Assembly: GCA_016712145.1 (NCBI GenBank)
Contig: JADJRO010000001.1
Location: 434,001-498,000 of the forward strand
Origin: Saprospiraceae bacterium
GTDB taxonomy: Bacteria; Bacteroidota; Bacteroidia; Chitinophagales; Saprospiraceae
Length of the DNA: 64,000 nt
Reading direction: 5' to 3'
Part shown: positions 1 through 10,332 of the stretch, piece after piece
Layout: the number at the start of each line of letters is the position of its first letter
Position numbering within the stretch: the first letter of the stretch is position 1
Position numbers and translations under genes: made by a program
Notes under the pieces: model-generated
Told to the model about the DNA's origin: nothing
Database searches by the model: none
The model's input: only the letters and a program-made list of their open reading frames with translations

Positions 1-1
1 G

Positions 2-3000
2 AATCTGAATTTAAAAAGTTCAGATGATTTTGCCATTAAAAATGCTGCAATTCGGAATTTCAATTTAAAAGATGATCAATTACTTATTGATGATTTTTTG
101 TTTGAAACTTTATTGAGTTCCTTAAGGTTTCAAATGAATAGTTCTTTAGATTATTCAAATTCAGGGCATAAACTTGATTTTAAAAAACACATTAATTCAA
201 ATGAATTTAGTAGAAGGCCAATTTGATCTATTGGATTTTGATAAATTGTTTCCTAAATATCATTTGTTGCAAAAATTTAATTTAAAAAATGGAACTTCAT
301 TTAGTTTGACAGGAAAGCTATTTGGCAAACTCAATAACCTGAAAGGATCAAATATTAACTTTAATTATTCAAACCAGTTTAATTTTACTGGGAACGTAGG
401 GTCTCGTAATTTATTTATAAGGGACAAATTAGTTCTAAATTTAAAAATAGATCAACTACTAACAACAGCACCCTTTTTGAGGCAATTGTTTGAGCGCTAT
501 AACATACCTGCATCTTATGATCGATTTGGACGCATTAAAATGAATGGTCAATTTGACGGGTATTTAAATGATTTTGTGGCATACGGTTCATTTAACACGG
601 ATCTTGGTGTCATTCGATCTGACATTAAAGTAAATTTTTCATCAAGCCAAAATCATGAAGCGATATATAGCGGAGGCATTAGTACTTCAAATTTGGATTT
701 AGGCGTTTTGTTGCAAAAGAAAGAGTTTGGCATTTTAAATTCGGATATAAAAATTATTGATGGCAAAGGATTGTCAGCAAATAATTTGTCTGCCAACATT
801 GATGGCAAACTAAATGAATTTGTGTATCGCGATTATCACTATACAGGGATTGCAGTAACTGGATTTTTTAAAAAATCGATGTTGCAAGGATCAATAAAAA
901 TGAAAGATGAAAATGCCGATGTTGATATGACAGGTAGTTTTACTAGATTTGAAGATATTGATGACATTAGCATAGAAGGTGATATCAAAAAACTGAACCT
1001 TCATGCACTGAATTTACTTGATGATGAGACATCCTATTCAGGTAAAGTAAAAATGAATGTTAGACTTGCGAAGAATAAAAATTTATCGGGTAATCTAAAT
1101 ATAACAAATTCTAATATTAGTATCAATGGCGACAAGTTGTATTTAAGGAATTTTACATTTAATTCAACGGATCAAGCTGGTAAAAATAGAATTGAGCTAT
1201 TTTCAGATTTTGCCGATTTTCAATTTGAAGGTAAATTTCAACTGGCAAAGGTCATAGGGGATTTAAAAAGTTTAATAGTATCAAAATATCCAATTTTAGA
1301 TAGTTTGCTTCACATGAAGGGGAAATCACAATACCCTTCGTTGGTTGGGTCAGGGAGTCTATACATCAAGGACTCCAGAAGTTTGTCTAAAATTATAAAA
1401 TTGCCTTTTGAAATGGATTTTTCTGACTTTGATTTTTCTGTAAACAGCAATACCAGGGATTTTGAACTGCATTCAAACCGCTTTGATCTTAAATACAAAT
1501 CGCTTAAATTTGATAAGTTTAGTTTGGTAATTGGCTCACAAAAGAATTTGAGCACCGTGATTACCTCTGATTATATTAATTTTAATGGAATAAGACGGAC
1601 TGGCAATTTTAAATGTGTCGGCAATTTATTTGATTCTACGGGTAAAATTTCATTTTTACTTTTTGATACACTGAATACTAAAGTTTTAGCAAATATTAAT
1701 TCAAACATTAATTATAGTCAGGATCGATTTGCTTTACAGGTATTAAATAAGGATCTTTTTTTAATAATTCTCGTTGGATAATTGATGAAACAAATATAAT
1801 TCAAAAATCCAGGAAAGGTCTTCAAGTTAGTAATTTTGAGTTAAGCGATTCTTTGCATTATTTAAGTATCCGGGATATAGATTTAAAAGGACTTATGTTA
1901 AAGTCAGATGGATTTGATATTGCATTTGTAAACCAATTTATTAGAAACAAGACGATTTCTTTTTCTGGGTTGTTTTCCGCTAATATTGAAATTCCTGATA
2001 TTAGGAATATTAAAGAGATTACTGGTAGATTTAATTTTTTTCAACTTCATTTCAATAAAGATAATTTTGGTCCATTTAATTTGAGTTTCAATGCATATGA
2101 TATCATGAAGCCATGGGACATTCAAGTTGAAAATGTTTTCCAGGAGCATGTAATTAGTGGAAAAGGATCCATAAATATACCCATTGTCAAAACTAATTAT
2201 CAATATAAGCCATATGACTTTAGTATCGATTTGGATGTCAAAGCATTTCCTTTTAAGTTTCTGGAAAATTTCATAAGTTCGATTTCAAAAACTACGGGTG
2301 TAGCCAATGGAAGACTTAAATTTTATGGAGTCAATGGAAATTTATCTTTAATTGGTAACTTGAAAGCAGTTCAAGGGAGCACTTTTATAAATTATTTAGG
2401 TGTACCAGTGCTGTTTGAAAATCAACCTATTGTATTTAAGGAAAATGAAATTTTATTTGAAAACCTAGAGATTATGGATAAGTTTAGAAATCCAATCAAG
2501 CTTGACGGAAAACTTACTCATAATCATTTTAAAACTTTCGCAGCAAATGTTAAATTGGTCTCGGCTAAGCCTTAATATTTGGTACTAAAAAAGGTGAGAA
2601 TCTCTTTTATTATGGCTATGGAATTGGAAAGATTGATGTCAATTTTTTCGGACCTTTTAGCGCAATGGATATGGATGTAAAAGTCACCAGTCTTAAGGGC
2701 ACTAAGTTTAATATTCCAGTTACGTACGAACAAGTAGCAACAGAATCTAAGTTTGTAAAATTTTCTTCAAGAACTGTCCAAGTTGATTCAGTAATTAAGC
2801 CGATTGTGCCATCAATCATTGGGTTAAATATGAATATGCAATTAACCATTACGGAGGATGCAGACATTTCAATAATTTTTGATGAATTGGCCGGTGATAT
2901 ATTAAGAGGTACCGGACGAGGAAATTTATCCATTAAAAGCCTTAGAACAGGATTGTTTACGGTTAGTGGTTTGTATGAGGTGGAACAGGGTGAGTATTTG

Positions 3001-3903
3001 TTTACCCTTTATAATTTTGTGAATAAGCCTTTTGCAATTGCAAGAGGCGGAACTATAAATTGGACAGGAGATCCATTAAATGCAACCATTCAGCTTGAAG
3101 CGGTATATGAAGGCCTTTCAACATCGCCGTATATTCTTATTCAAGAGTATTTGGCTGCTGATCAACGGTTGATTGAAGAGGCAAAACGCAGAACAGAGGT
3201 TAAATTGAAAATGTTGCTAACAGGTTCTCTGTTGCTACCTGACATTCGGTTTGATATTGATATGCCTGACTTGACCGGGCAATTGAAGAATTTTGCTGAT
3301 AATAAAATTCGTTATTTACGTACAAATCAGGATCAACTTAATCAACAGGTTTTTGGCTTATTGGTCCTTCGTACGTTTTTAAATTCATTTGATCCAACTG
3401 AAATTGGTTCAAATTTAAGCACTACTACAATTAATACAATGAGTGAAATGTTGTCTAATCAATTTTCACTTTTTGTCACGAGCTTATTAAGCAATGCATT
3501 TGATGATGTTAATTTTATTTCTGGTGTTGATTTTAATATTGGATATGACTTTGATAACACCATACCAGGAAGCTCCAAATTTAATGAAGGTGAAGTCGTA
3601 TTTAGTTTAAAACACAGACTCTGGAATGACCAATGGATTGTGACCCTAGGAGGAAATTACAAATCCTCCAGTTCTTCCATATATGGAAATTCTTATTTTA
3701 ATCCAGAGAGCATTATTGAGTGGAACACCCCGGTTCCTGGATTAAAGCTGCGTATTTATTATCGGGGAGATGAATCAATTGAAGGATTGAAACATAAAAT
3801 AGGAACAGGAATAAGCTATAGAAAGGAATTCGATTCATTTTTTGATTTTAAAAAAGAATTAAATTCGAAGGCAAAAACCAGAAATAAGAATAGCATTGAA
3901 TAA
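2..3903 (+). CDS. tamB: TamB-like translocation/assembly protein (DUF490), 5' end missing, three frameshifts
   Basis: The start lies upstream of the window. Translation gives a very large, beta-rich, low-cysteine protein with repeated short strands, typical of TamB/AsmA-like bridges that span the periplasm. The last 400 residues (from about 2665) resemble the TamB C-terminal domain that contacts the outer-membrane partner. The frame changes three times. An A-run at 182-187 carries one base too many, a T-run at 1756-1762 is one short, and TT at 2572-2573 is one short. With these corrections the protein reads through without a stop (for example into NNSRWIIDE and KPLIFGTKKGEN). The 3' end overlaps mutS2 by 8 bases. 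Family assignment rests on overall pattern and length; the role in outer-membrane protein or phospholipid transport is known for the family, not shown here. Sequencing error is more likely than true decay. Confidence 0.7.
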
Positions 3904-6298
3904 AAGATACTTGGCCAGTTCAGTTTTTGTTAAATCTCAATTTTTACTTGAGTTTGACAAAGTTATCCAATTGACAGCAGATTATGCTGTTTCTGATCAA
4001 GCTAAGACCGCATTGCAAGATTTAATTTACGAGCCGTTTTCAGATAGCATTCATCTGGAGTTGGATGTCTTAGATGAATTAGCGCAAGCAATTAAAATGC
4101 ATGCTTTGAATTTGGTAAATTTTCAATCCATACAAGATGATTTAACTAGATTGAAAATTCCGGGTATTGAGATTTCGGTTGATTCAATACTTCGATTGGT
4201 TAAGGTAATTATTAATAATCAAGAGGTGAAGCAGAAAGCTTCAGTTCCGACCTTTCTTGTATTTAAAAACCTAGTTGCCTTTATTGAGGGATTTCCTGAC
4301 TTAACGAAACCTCTTATTTCAATTAAACGAATTTTTGATGAAAATTATCAGTTACGTGACGATGCATCTGAAGAATTGCAATCTATACGAAATGAACGTC
4401 TAAAGTTAAATCGATCAATTTATTCAGCATTTAAAAAAGAACTTGAAATATATAGAGCAAAGTTGTATTTAGCGGAAGGAGAAGAATCCATCCGTGATGG
4501 GAGATTTGTATTAAGAGTACTTGCTGAGCATAAACGGAAAATAAGCGGATTGGTACTGGGGGAATCTGATAGTGGAAAGACCGTTTTTATTGAACCCCAA
4601 GTTTGTTTTGAGTTAAACAATAAACTAATTGATCTTTCATTTAAAGAACAGCGCGAAATTAATAAAATTCTGTCCATTCTTTGTGCTGCTATTAGGCCTT
4701 ATCTTGAATTTTTTGAAATTGCTTATGATAAGGTTTTAGCAATGGATATCCTCCTGGCTAAAGCCCATTATGCAAACAGCATCAATGGCATTAAGCCATC
4801 TCTAAATAGCAATAAATTACTTCATCTTATTTCTGGCTTTCATCCCTTATTGCTTCACAAGTTTCAGCAACAAGATTCCAAGCCAATTCCAATGGATATT
4901 TTGTTAGATGAGCAACACAAAATCCTTTTAATCTCAGGTCCGAATGCTGGAGGCAAGACAATCGTTTTAAAAACAATTGGATTATTACAACTCATGTTGC
5001 AAAAAGGATTTTTAATTCCGGTTTCAAAAAAATCTAGTTTTTGTCTATTTGATAAAATATGGGTTGATATTGGTGATTGGCAATCATTGGATGAAGGTTT
5101 AAGTACCTATTCTGCTAAATTACGTTACATGAAAAAATTGGTTTTAGAAGCAGATGATTCGTCTTTAGTATTAATGGATGAATTGGGAAGCGGAACTGAG
5201 CCTAAAATTGGTGGCGCAATTGCTGAGTCTGTCTTAAAGGAGCTGATAAATTTAAAAGTATTTGGAGTAATCACAACCCATTATTCAAATTTAAAATCAT
5301 TTGCGCATACAAATAAGGGCATTCAGAACGGTTCAATGCTTTATGATGAAGTCAAAATGATTCCTTTATATAAATTGCAAATTGGAAAGCCGGGAAGTTC
5401 GTATGCTTTAGACATTGCCAGAAAAATGCAATTTCCTAAGAAGATTATAAATTATGCAAAAGAGATTGTAGGTTCTGATTTAGTGAAAATGGAGGATCTT
5501 TTAGCTAAAATGGAAATGGAAAAGATTCAACTTGAAAAAACAGTGGCAGATTATAAAGCGAAAATAGACACTTTGAATAAATTAATTAAAGCCTATGAAG
5601 CCATGCAGAAGCAACATGAGTTAAAACGCTTGAAATTAAAGATGGACAGTAAACAGATTGAATATCAAAAAAATCTAGAATTAAGGAAAGAGAATCATAC
5701 CATATTAAATGAGATAAAGGAAAAGATGGATTATGTTGAAGCGAAAAATCAATTGGAACGAACTAAAAGTAAAGAAAAAAAATTGGCTGGTGAATGGAAT
5801 CAAGCTGAGCACGATTATTATCATATGGTTAAGTCAGACTATGGGTCTGCATTAATTAAACCAGGAGACAAGGTTATTTTATTAAAGCAAGGACTTTCTG
5901 GAGTCGTTCAGGAAATTTCTGAAAAAAAAGCAAAAGTTTATACAGAGTTCTTTACAATTGAACTGAATAAAGAGGAGTTGATTTTAGAAAAACAGAGCCT
6001 CCTTGTTGACAATAAGCCCAAAGTAAATTATCAGTTGATTGACAAGAATGCAAGTTTGCCTGGTACCATTGATTTAAGAGGTCAGAAGGTAGAGCATGCC
6101 ATTCAAGCATTGGAGAACTATTTGGATCAAGCATTATTATCAAGTTTAAAAGATGCTAAAATTCTTCATGGAAAGGGATCTGGGGTTTTAAAATCCGCAA
6201 TACATAAGCAACTAAAAAAATTGAAATTTATCAACTCATTTTACCAGCCGGAGGAGGATAGTGGAGGTGCAGGAGTTACTATCGTTGTGTTTAAATAA
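3896..6298 (+). CDS. mutS2: Endonuclease MutS2 (MutS-family ATPase with Smr domain)
   Basis: An 800-residue protein with the MutS2 layout: an N-terminal helical core with the family motif ending in TVFIEP (about residues 225-232), a Walker A GPNAGGKT near residue 348, Walker B LMDELGSG near 427, a long charged coiled coil (about 530-640), and a C-terminal Smr nuclease domain with DLRG (about 725) and HGKGSG (about 759). MutS2 does not do mismatch repair. It suppresses recombination or acts on branched DNA, and in some bacteria it rescues collided ribosomes. The start is a TTG at 3896 inside the end of tamB; no ATG is present before the conserved LEFDKV segment, so this start or a nearby TTG is used. 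The 3' end overlaps tsaD of the opposite strand by 8 bases. Confidence 0.95.
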   Translation: MNKRYLASSVFVKSQFLLEFDKVIQLTADYAVSDQAKTALQDLIYEPFSDSIHLELDVLDELAQAIKMHALNLVNFQSIQDDLTRLKIPGIEISVDSILRLVKVIINNQEVKQKASVPTFLVFKNLVAFIEGFPDLTKPLISIKRIFDENYQLRDDASEELQSIRNERLKLNRSIYSAFKKELEIYRAKLYLAEGEESIRDGRFVLRVLAEHKRKISGLVLGESDSGKTVFIEPQVCFELNNKLIDLSFKEQREINKILSILCAAIRPYLEFFEIAYDKVLAMDILLAKAHYANSINGIKPSLNSNKLLHLISGFHPLLLHKFQQQDSKPIPMDILLDEQHKILLISGPNAGGKTIVLKTIGLLQLMLQKGFLIPVSKKSSFCLFDKIWVDIGDWQSLDEGLSTYSAKLRYMKKLVLEADDSSLVLMDELGSGTEPKIGGAIAESVLKELINLKVFGVITTHYSNLKSFAHTNKGIQNGSMLYDEVKMIPLYKLQIGKPGSSYALDIARKMQFPKKIINYAKEIVGSDLVKMEDLLAKMEMEKIQLEKTVADYKAKIDTLNKLIKAYEAMQKQHELKRLKLKMDSKQIEYQKNLELRKENHTILNEIKEKMDYVEAKNQLERTKSKEKKLAGEWNQAEHDYYHMVKSDYGSALIKPGDKVILLKQGLSGVVQEISEKKAKVYTEFFTIELNKEELILEKQSLLVDNKPKVNYQLIDKNASLPGTIDLRGQKVEHAIQALENYLDQALLSSLKDAKILHGKGSGVLKSAIHKQLKKLKFINSFYQPEEDSGGAGVTIVVFK

Positions 6299-7295
6299 TA
6301 GGATATCGAGCTAAAGGTAAAAAATGATCATCGCTAAATTCTGCATTTAAATATTTATGGTAGCCTGCGATTGCTATCATCGCAGCATTGTCCGTGCAAT
6401 AGCTCATTTTCGGAATGCAACAATTCCAATTGTATTTCTCGCATAATTGTGAAATTTCCTTTCTCAATTGAGAATTGGCTGAAACGCCGCCTGCAATTCC
6501 TATTGAGATCGCATTTTGCGCAATTGCTGCTGTTTCTAATTTATTTAAAAGACTTTTTACGATATTATCTTGAATTGAAGCACATAAATCAGGTAGATTT
6601 TCATTTATAAATTCTTTGTTTGAGTCTAGTTTATCTCTTAGAAAATATAAAACACTCGTTTTTAATCCGCTAAAACTGAAATTAAAGTCATTTACTTTTG
6701 CAATTGGGAATTTAAATTTTGGTAGACCCGTTAAAGCCAATTTATCCATTTCTGGGCCAGCAGGATATCCCAAGCCTAATAATTTTCCAGTTTTATCAAT
6801 TGCTTCACCAGCAGCATCATCCAAAGTTTGACCAAGTAACTCAATTTTAAAATTTTCAGAAACTAAAAGCAATTGGGTATGTCCGCCTGAAACGGTCAAG
6901 CATACGAGTGGGAGTATTGGCTTTTGATCAATAAATAATGACAAAACGTGGGCATGTAAATGATTTACTTCAATTAAAGGAATATTAAGGCAAAGACTTA
7001 AAGATTTGGCAAAACTAATTCCGACTAAAAGCGATCCCATCAAACCCGGACCCCTGGTAATAGCGATTGCACTGAGACTTTGCAAGGATATAGCAGCTCC
7101 TTTCAAAGCCTGGTCACACAAGGAAACGATGGTTTCAACATGTTGACGCGAAGCGGCTTCTGGAACGACACCGCCATATTGCATATGGATCCATTGAGAA
7201 CTAATTAAGTTTGATTTAATTTCTCCATCAATGATAACGGATACCGAAGTATCATCACAGGAGGATTCTATTGCTAGAATAATGATTTTTGACAT
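6291..7295 (-). CDS. tsaD: tRNA N6-adenosine threonylcarbamoyltransferase TsaD
   Basis: A 334-residue protein that matches TsaD (Gcp/Kae1) over its full length. It begins with the ASKHA-type nucleotide-binding strand (IILAIESSCDD). The metal-binding HxxxH is present as HLHAH with H112 and H116, and there are the typical SGGHTQL and FSFSGLKT segments. It transfers the threonylcarbamoyl group to A37 of ANN-decoding tRNAs together with TsaB and TsaE, which are not in this window. It is an essential housekeeping gene, is intact here, and converges on mutS2 with an 8-base overlap. Confidence 0.96.
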   Translation of the reverse strand: MSKIIILAIESSCDDTSVSVIIDGEIKSNLISSQWIHMQYGGVVPEAASRQHVETIVSLCDQALKGAAISLQSLSAIAITRGPGLMGSLLVGISFAKSLSLCLNIPLIEVNHLHAHVLSLFIDQKPILPLVCLTVSGGHTQLLLVSENFKIELLGQTLDDAAGEAIDKTGKLLGLGYPAGPEMDKLALTGLPKFKFPIAKVNDFNFSFSGLKTSVLYFLRDKLDSNKEFINENLPDLCASIQDNIVKSLLNKLETAAIAQNAISIGIAGGVSANSQLRKEISQLCEKYNWNCCIPKMSYCTDNAAMIAIAGYHKYLNAEFSDDHFLPLARYPII

Positions 7296-7370
7296 TGTTT
7301 GTTAATAACATTAAAAAGTCAGGTAAAATTAATATCCTTGCATTAGAAATTTTAATTCATTGGTTTATTC

Positions 7371-7925
7371 TTGAAAGAATTCTTTAATATGAACTCAAAT
7401 TATCCTTATTTTATAGACTCAGGTCGAGCCATTTCAATGACTTCTAAATTTCATATTGCATCTGAACATTTAAATTTAAAAATCGAATCCCTGTTTCCAG
7501 TATATCCAAATGAAACGGTATTAAGTCATGCGGATACTGCAAATTATTTAAAGTATCAGTTTTGTATTCCTGAAAAAATTGTAGCAGTTATTAGCAATCA
7601 GAACTTGAAACTAAATCATATTTCAGAATTCTCCAATCAATTTAACAGTCACAATGGTATTAATATTTATATTTGGAATAATGTTTCATTTATTTATATC
7701 ATGCAAATTGCAGACCCTGTATTTGTAAATATAATAAAGTTTGATACCCCTGAAGATTTATTATATCACATATTGCAAATAATTCAATCAATTGGGCTTG
7801 AAAATGAAAATCAAAACATCCAGTTATATGGTAAAGTGACAGGTGAATCTCAAATTAGTAGATTATTGCGTATTTATTTTAGCAATGTAAAAACGATTCA
7901 AGGATTTAGTTTTTTTAATTCGTAA
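7371..7925 (+). CDS. DUF3822 family protein
   Basis: A 184-residue protein without a signal peptide or membrane segment, resembling the DUF3822 family found in Bacteroidota, where it typically sits directly upstream of rsmD, as it does here (5 bases apart). The function is unknown. Short conserved-looking stretches are the early HIASEHLNLKIE region and the C-terminal part with IQLYGKVTGES. The TTG at 7371 opens the frame, but ATG at 7389 is an equally good or better start. It is the first gene of a tight forward run through argS, glnS, pyrR, pyrB and a glycosyltransferase. Confidence 0.75.
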   Translation: MKEFFNMNSNYPYFIDSGRAISMTSKFHIASEHLNLKIESLFPVYPNETVLSHADTANYLKYQFCIPEKIVAVISNQNLKLNHISEFSNQFNSHNGINIYIWNNVSFIYIMQIADPVFVNIIKFDTPEDLLYHILQIIQSIGLENENQNIQLYGKVTGESQISRLLRIYFSNVKTIQGFSFFNS

Positions 7926-7930
7926 TTCCT

Positions 7931-8470
7931 ATGCGGATTTCTGGTGGTTTTCTCAAAGGCAGAGTGTTTAATCCTCCTGCAAAAAACTGGCCTACCAGGC
8001 CAACTACCGATATTTCCCGAGAAGCTTTGTTTAATATATTAACGAATCTACTAGATTTTGAAAATACCAGGATGTTAGACTTATTTGGAGGAACTGGTGC
8101 GCATACGTATGAAATGATTTCAAGAGGGTGTACGAATGCATGTTATGTTGATTTACACAAGCCTTGTATGGAGTTTGTCAAAAAGACAGCCGCATCATTC
8201 CAAATTATTCAATTTATTGAATTTGTAAATGCTGATTATTTGCATTTTGTTAAATCATGTAATAAGCAATTTAATTATGTATTTGCTGGACCGCCATACC
8301 CATTGCCAACGCTGTCAAAGATACCGGATTTAATTGTGGACGTCAATATTGTTATGCCGGATGGTTTTTTCGTATTAGAGCATAATCCACAACATGATTT
8401 TACGAAACATTCCCATTTTTGGCAAGTTCGAAATTATGGGCAAACATTTTTCAGCTTTTTTCGCTTTTAA
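7931..8470 (+). CDS. rsmD: 16S rRNA (guanine-966-N2) methyltransferase RsmD, altered catalytic motif
   Basis: A 179-residue protein with the RsmD opening MRISGGFLKGR and RPTTDISREALFNIL, which contacts rRNA, and SAM-binding motif I as LDLFGGTG (residues 49-56). The family methylates G966 of 16S rRNA. The catalytic motif IV, normally DPPY or NPPY, reads GPPY at residues 120-123. That loses the acidic/amide side chain that holds the target amine. The rest of the domain is intact, so this is either a natural variant, a base-call error (GAC to GGA needs two changes), or an inactive enzyme. It lies 5 bases after the DUF3822 gene and 20 bases before argS. Confidence 0.9.
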   Translation: MRISGGFLKGRVFNPPAKNWPTRPTTDISREALFNILTNLLDFENTRMLDLFGGTGAHTYEMISRGCTNACYVDLHKPCMEFVKKTAASFQIIQFIEFVNADYLHFVKSCNKQFNYVFAGPPYPLPTLSKIPDLIVDVNIVMPDGFFVLEHNPQHDFTKHSHFWQVRNYGQTFFSFFRF

Positions 8471-8490
8471 TTTGTAAATTTGGGGTTTGA

Positions 8491-10323
8491 ATGGATATGC
8501 TTTCGGCCCTTTTTCAACATGCATTTACTACTGTTCTTAATTATAGTGGAGACAAGTCGGAATTCGCTATTTTAAATTGTTCTTCAGAGTTTGATGCGGA
8601 TTTTACCTTTGTATTATTTCCATGGGCAAAGAAACTTGGCATGAAGCCTGATGAAATTGGCTTTAAAATTGGTAATTATTTATTGGAAAATCATTCTATT
8701 TCGTCTTTTTCAATTATAAAGGGCTTTTTCAATTTTTCATTAGACGATTCATTCTGGATTGCTGAAAATTCTCGAATTTATCGATTGCGTCAAGAGGAAT
8801 TGGTAAATAAAACACCGGTGCCTCAAAAATATTTAGTAGAATATTGTTCTCCAAATACAAACAAACCTCTTCACTTAGGTCACATTAGAAACATTTTACT
8901 TGGATGGTCCTTGACAAACATTTTAAAAGCCATTGGACATCAGGTTGAAACTACACAGGTTGTGAATGATCGTGGTGTTGCAATATGCAAAAGTATGCTT
9001 GCTTGGAAAAAATATTCAAACAATGATACCCCGGATTCTACAGGAATTAAATCAGATCATTTTGTTGGAGATTACTATGTTTTGTTTGACAGAAAGTTAA
9101 ATGATGAATATCTGAAATGGCAAGCATCTATTGAAGCCCAAGCAGTTATTTCATCAAATTTAAAAAAAGAAGAATCTCTAGTCGATTTTTTTAAAAGGTA
9201 TAAAAATGACTACTTTAACAATTACAGTGAGTTGGGTAAAGAAGTTCGGGATATGCTTTTGAAATGGGAACATCATGATGAGGAAACACGTTCGCTTTGG
9301 AAAAAAATGAATGATTGGGTTTATAAAGGATTTAATGAAACGTTCAATAAATTAAATGTTTCTTTTGATTTTATATATTATGAATCAAACACCTATTTGC
9401 TAGGAAAAGATATCGTTGAGTATGGGTTGAGTCAAGGTGTTTTTTATCAATTACCGGATCAATCTGTTTGGGTGAATTTGGAAGATGTTGGGTTGGATAA
9501 CAAACTTGTTCTTAGAAGTGATGGAACTTCCGTATATATTACACAGGATCTTGGAACCATTCGGCAACGTTATGAAAGGCATCATTCAGATAAGTATATT
9601 TATATTGTGGCTGATGAGCAAGACTATCATTTTAAAGTTCTTTTTGAAACTGTAAAGAAGTTAAAAGAACCCTATGCAGGTAGTTTGTACCATTGTTCAT
9701 ATGGTATGGTCGACTTACCCACTGGTAAAATGAAGTCCAGAGAAGGAACTGTGGTTGATGCTGATGACTTAATTGAGGAAGTTATTATTGAGGCCACAAC
9801 CATGGCAGAAGAGCGAGGTGAAATTGCATCCCTGTTGCCGGAGCAACGAAGTAAAATTTGTACCGATATTGCATTAGCGGCCTTGAAATATTTTATTTTA
9901 AAAGTTTCATATAAGAAACGTATGATTTTCGACCCTAAAGAATCTGTAGACATGCAAGGTCATACGGGTCCATATATTGTGAATGCCTATGTTAGAATAA
10001 AATCTATATTACGAAAGTCAACATGCGATGATGATACACCAAAGCCAATTAAAATTGAACGTGCGGAAAAAAACTTAATCCGTTCAATGAATAGTTATAA
10101 TAAAACATTATTTGAATCAGCTGAATCATTTGATCCAGCCCAACTTTCAAATTATTTATACCAATTGGCTAAAGATTTTCATAAATATTATCATGATTAT
10201 AGGATTTTAAATGCAGAAACTACAGAATTAAAAAATTTTAGATTGATGATTAGTGAGAATGTGGCAAAGTTTATTTTGCACGGGATGAGTTGTCTTGGAA
10301 TCAATCTGCCAGAAAGAATGTAA
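8491..10323 (+). CDS. argS: Arginyl-tRNA synthetase
   Basis: A 610-residue class I aminoacyl-tRNA synthetase. The N-terminal Add-1 domain is followed by the catalytic fold with the SPNTNKPLHLGHIRN signature (HIGH motif as HLGH, residues 128-131). The second signature is KMKSREGT near residue 413, with the degenerate KMSKS typical of ArgRS. An anticodon-binding helical domain closes the protein, ending close to a terminal methionine as in other ArgRS. It charges tRNA-Arg with arginine using ATP. The gene is intact and sits 9 bases before glnS, so two synthetase genes are probably co-transcribed. Confidence 0.97.
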   Translation: MDMLSALFQHAFTTVLNYSGDKSEFAILNCSSEFDADFTFVLFPWAKKLGMKPDEIGFKIGNYLLENHSISSFSIIKGFFNFSLDDSFWIAENSRIYRLRQEELVNKTPVPQKYLVEYCSPNTNKPLHLGHIRNILLGWSLTNILKAIGHQVETTQVVNDRGVAICKSMLAWKKYSNNDTPDSTGIKSDHFVGDYYVLFDRKLNDEYLKWQASIEAQAVISSNLKKEESLVDFFKRYKNDYFNNYSELGKEVRDMLLKWEHHDEETRSLWKKMNDWVYKGFNETFNKLNVSFDFIYYESNTYLLGKDIVEYGLSQGVFYQLPDQSVWVNLEDVGLDNKLVLRSDGTSVYITQDLGTIRQRYERHHSDKYIYIVADEQDYHFKVLFETVKKLKEPYAGSLYHCSYGMVDLPTGKMKSREGTVVDADDLIEEVIIEATTMAEERGEIASLLPEQRSKICTDIALAALKYFILKVSYKKRMIFDPKESVDMQGHTGPYIVNAYVRIKSILRKSTCDDDTPKPIKIERAEKNLIRSMNSYNKTLFESAESFDPAQLSNYLYQLAKDFHKYYHDYRILNAETTELKNFRLMISENVAKFILHGMSCLGINLPERM

Positions 10324-10332
10324 ATTGAAATT

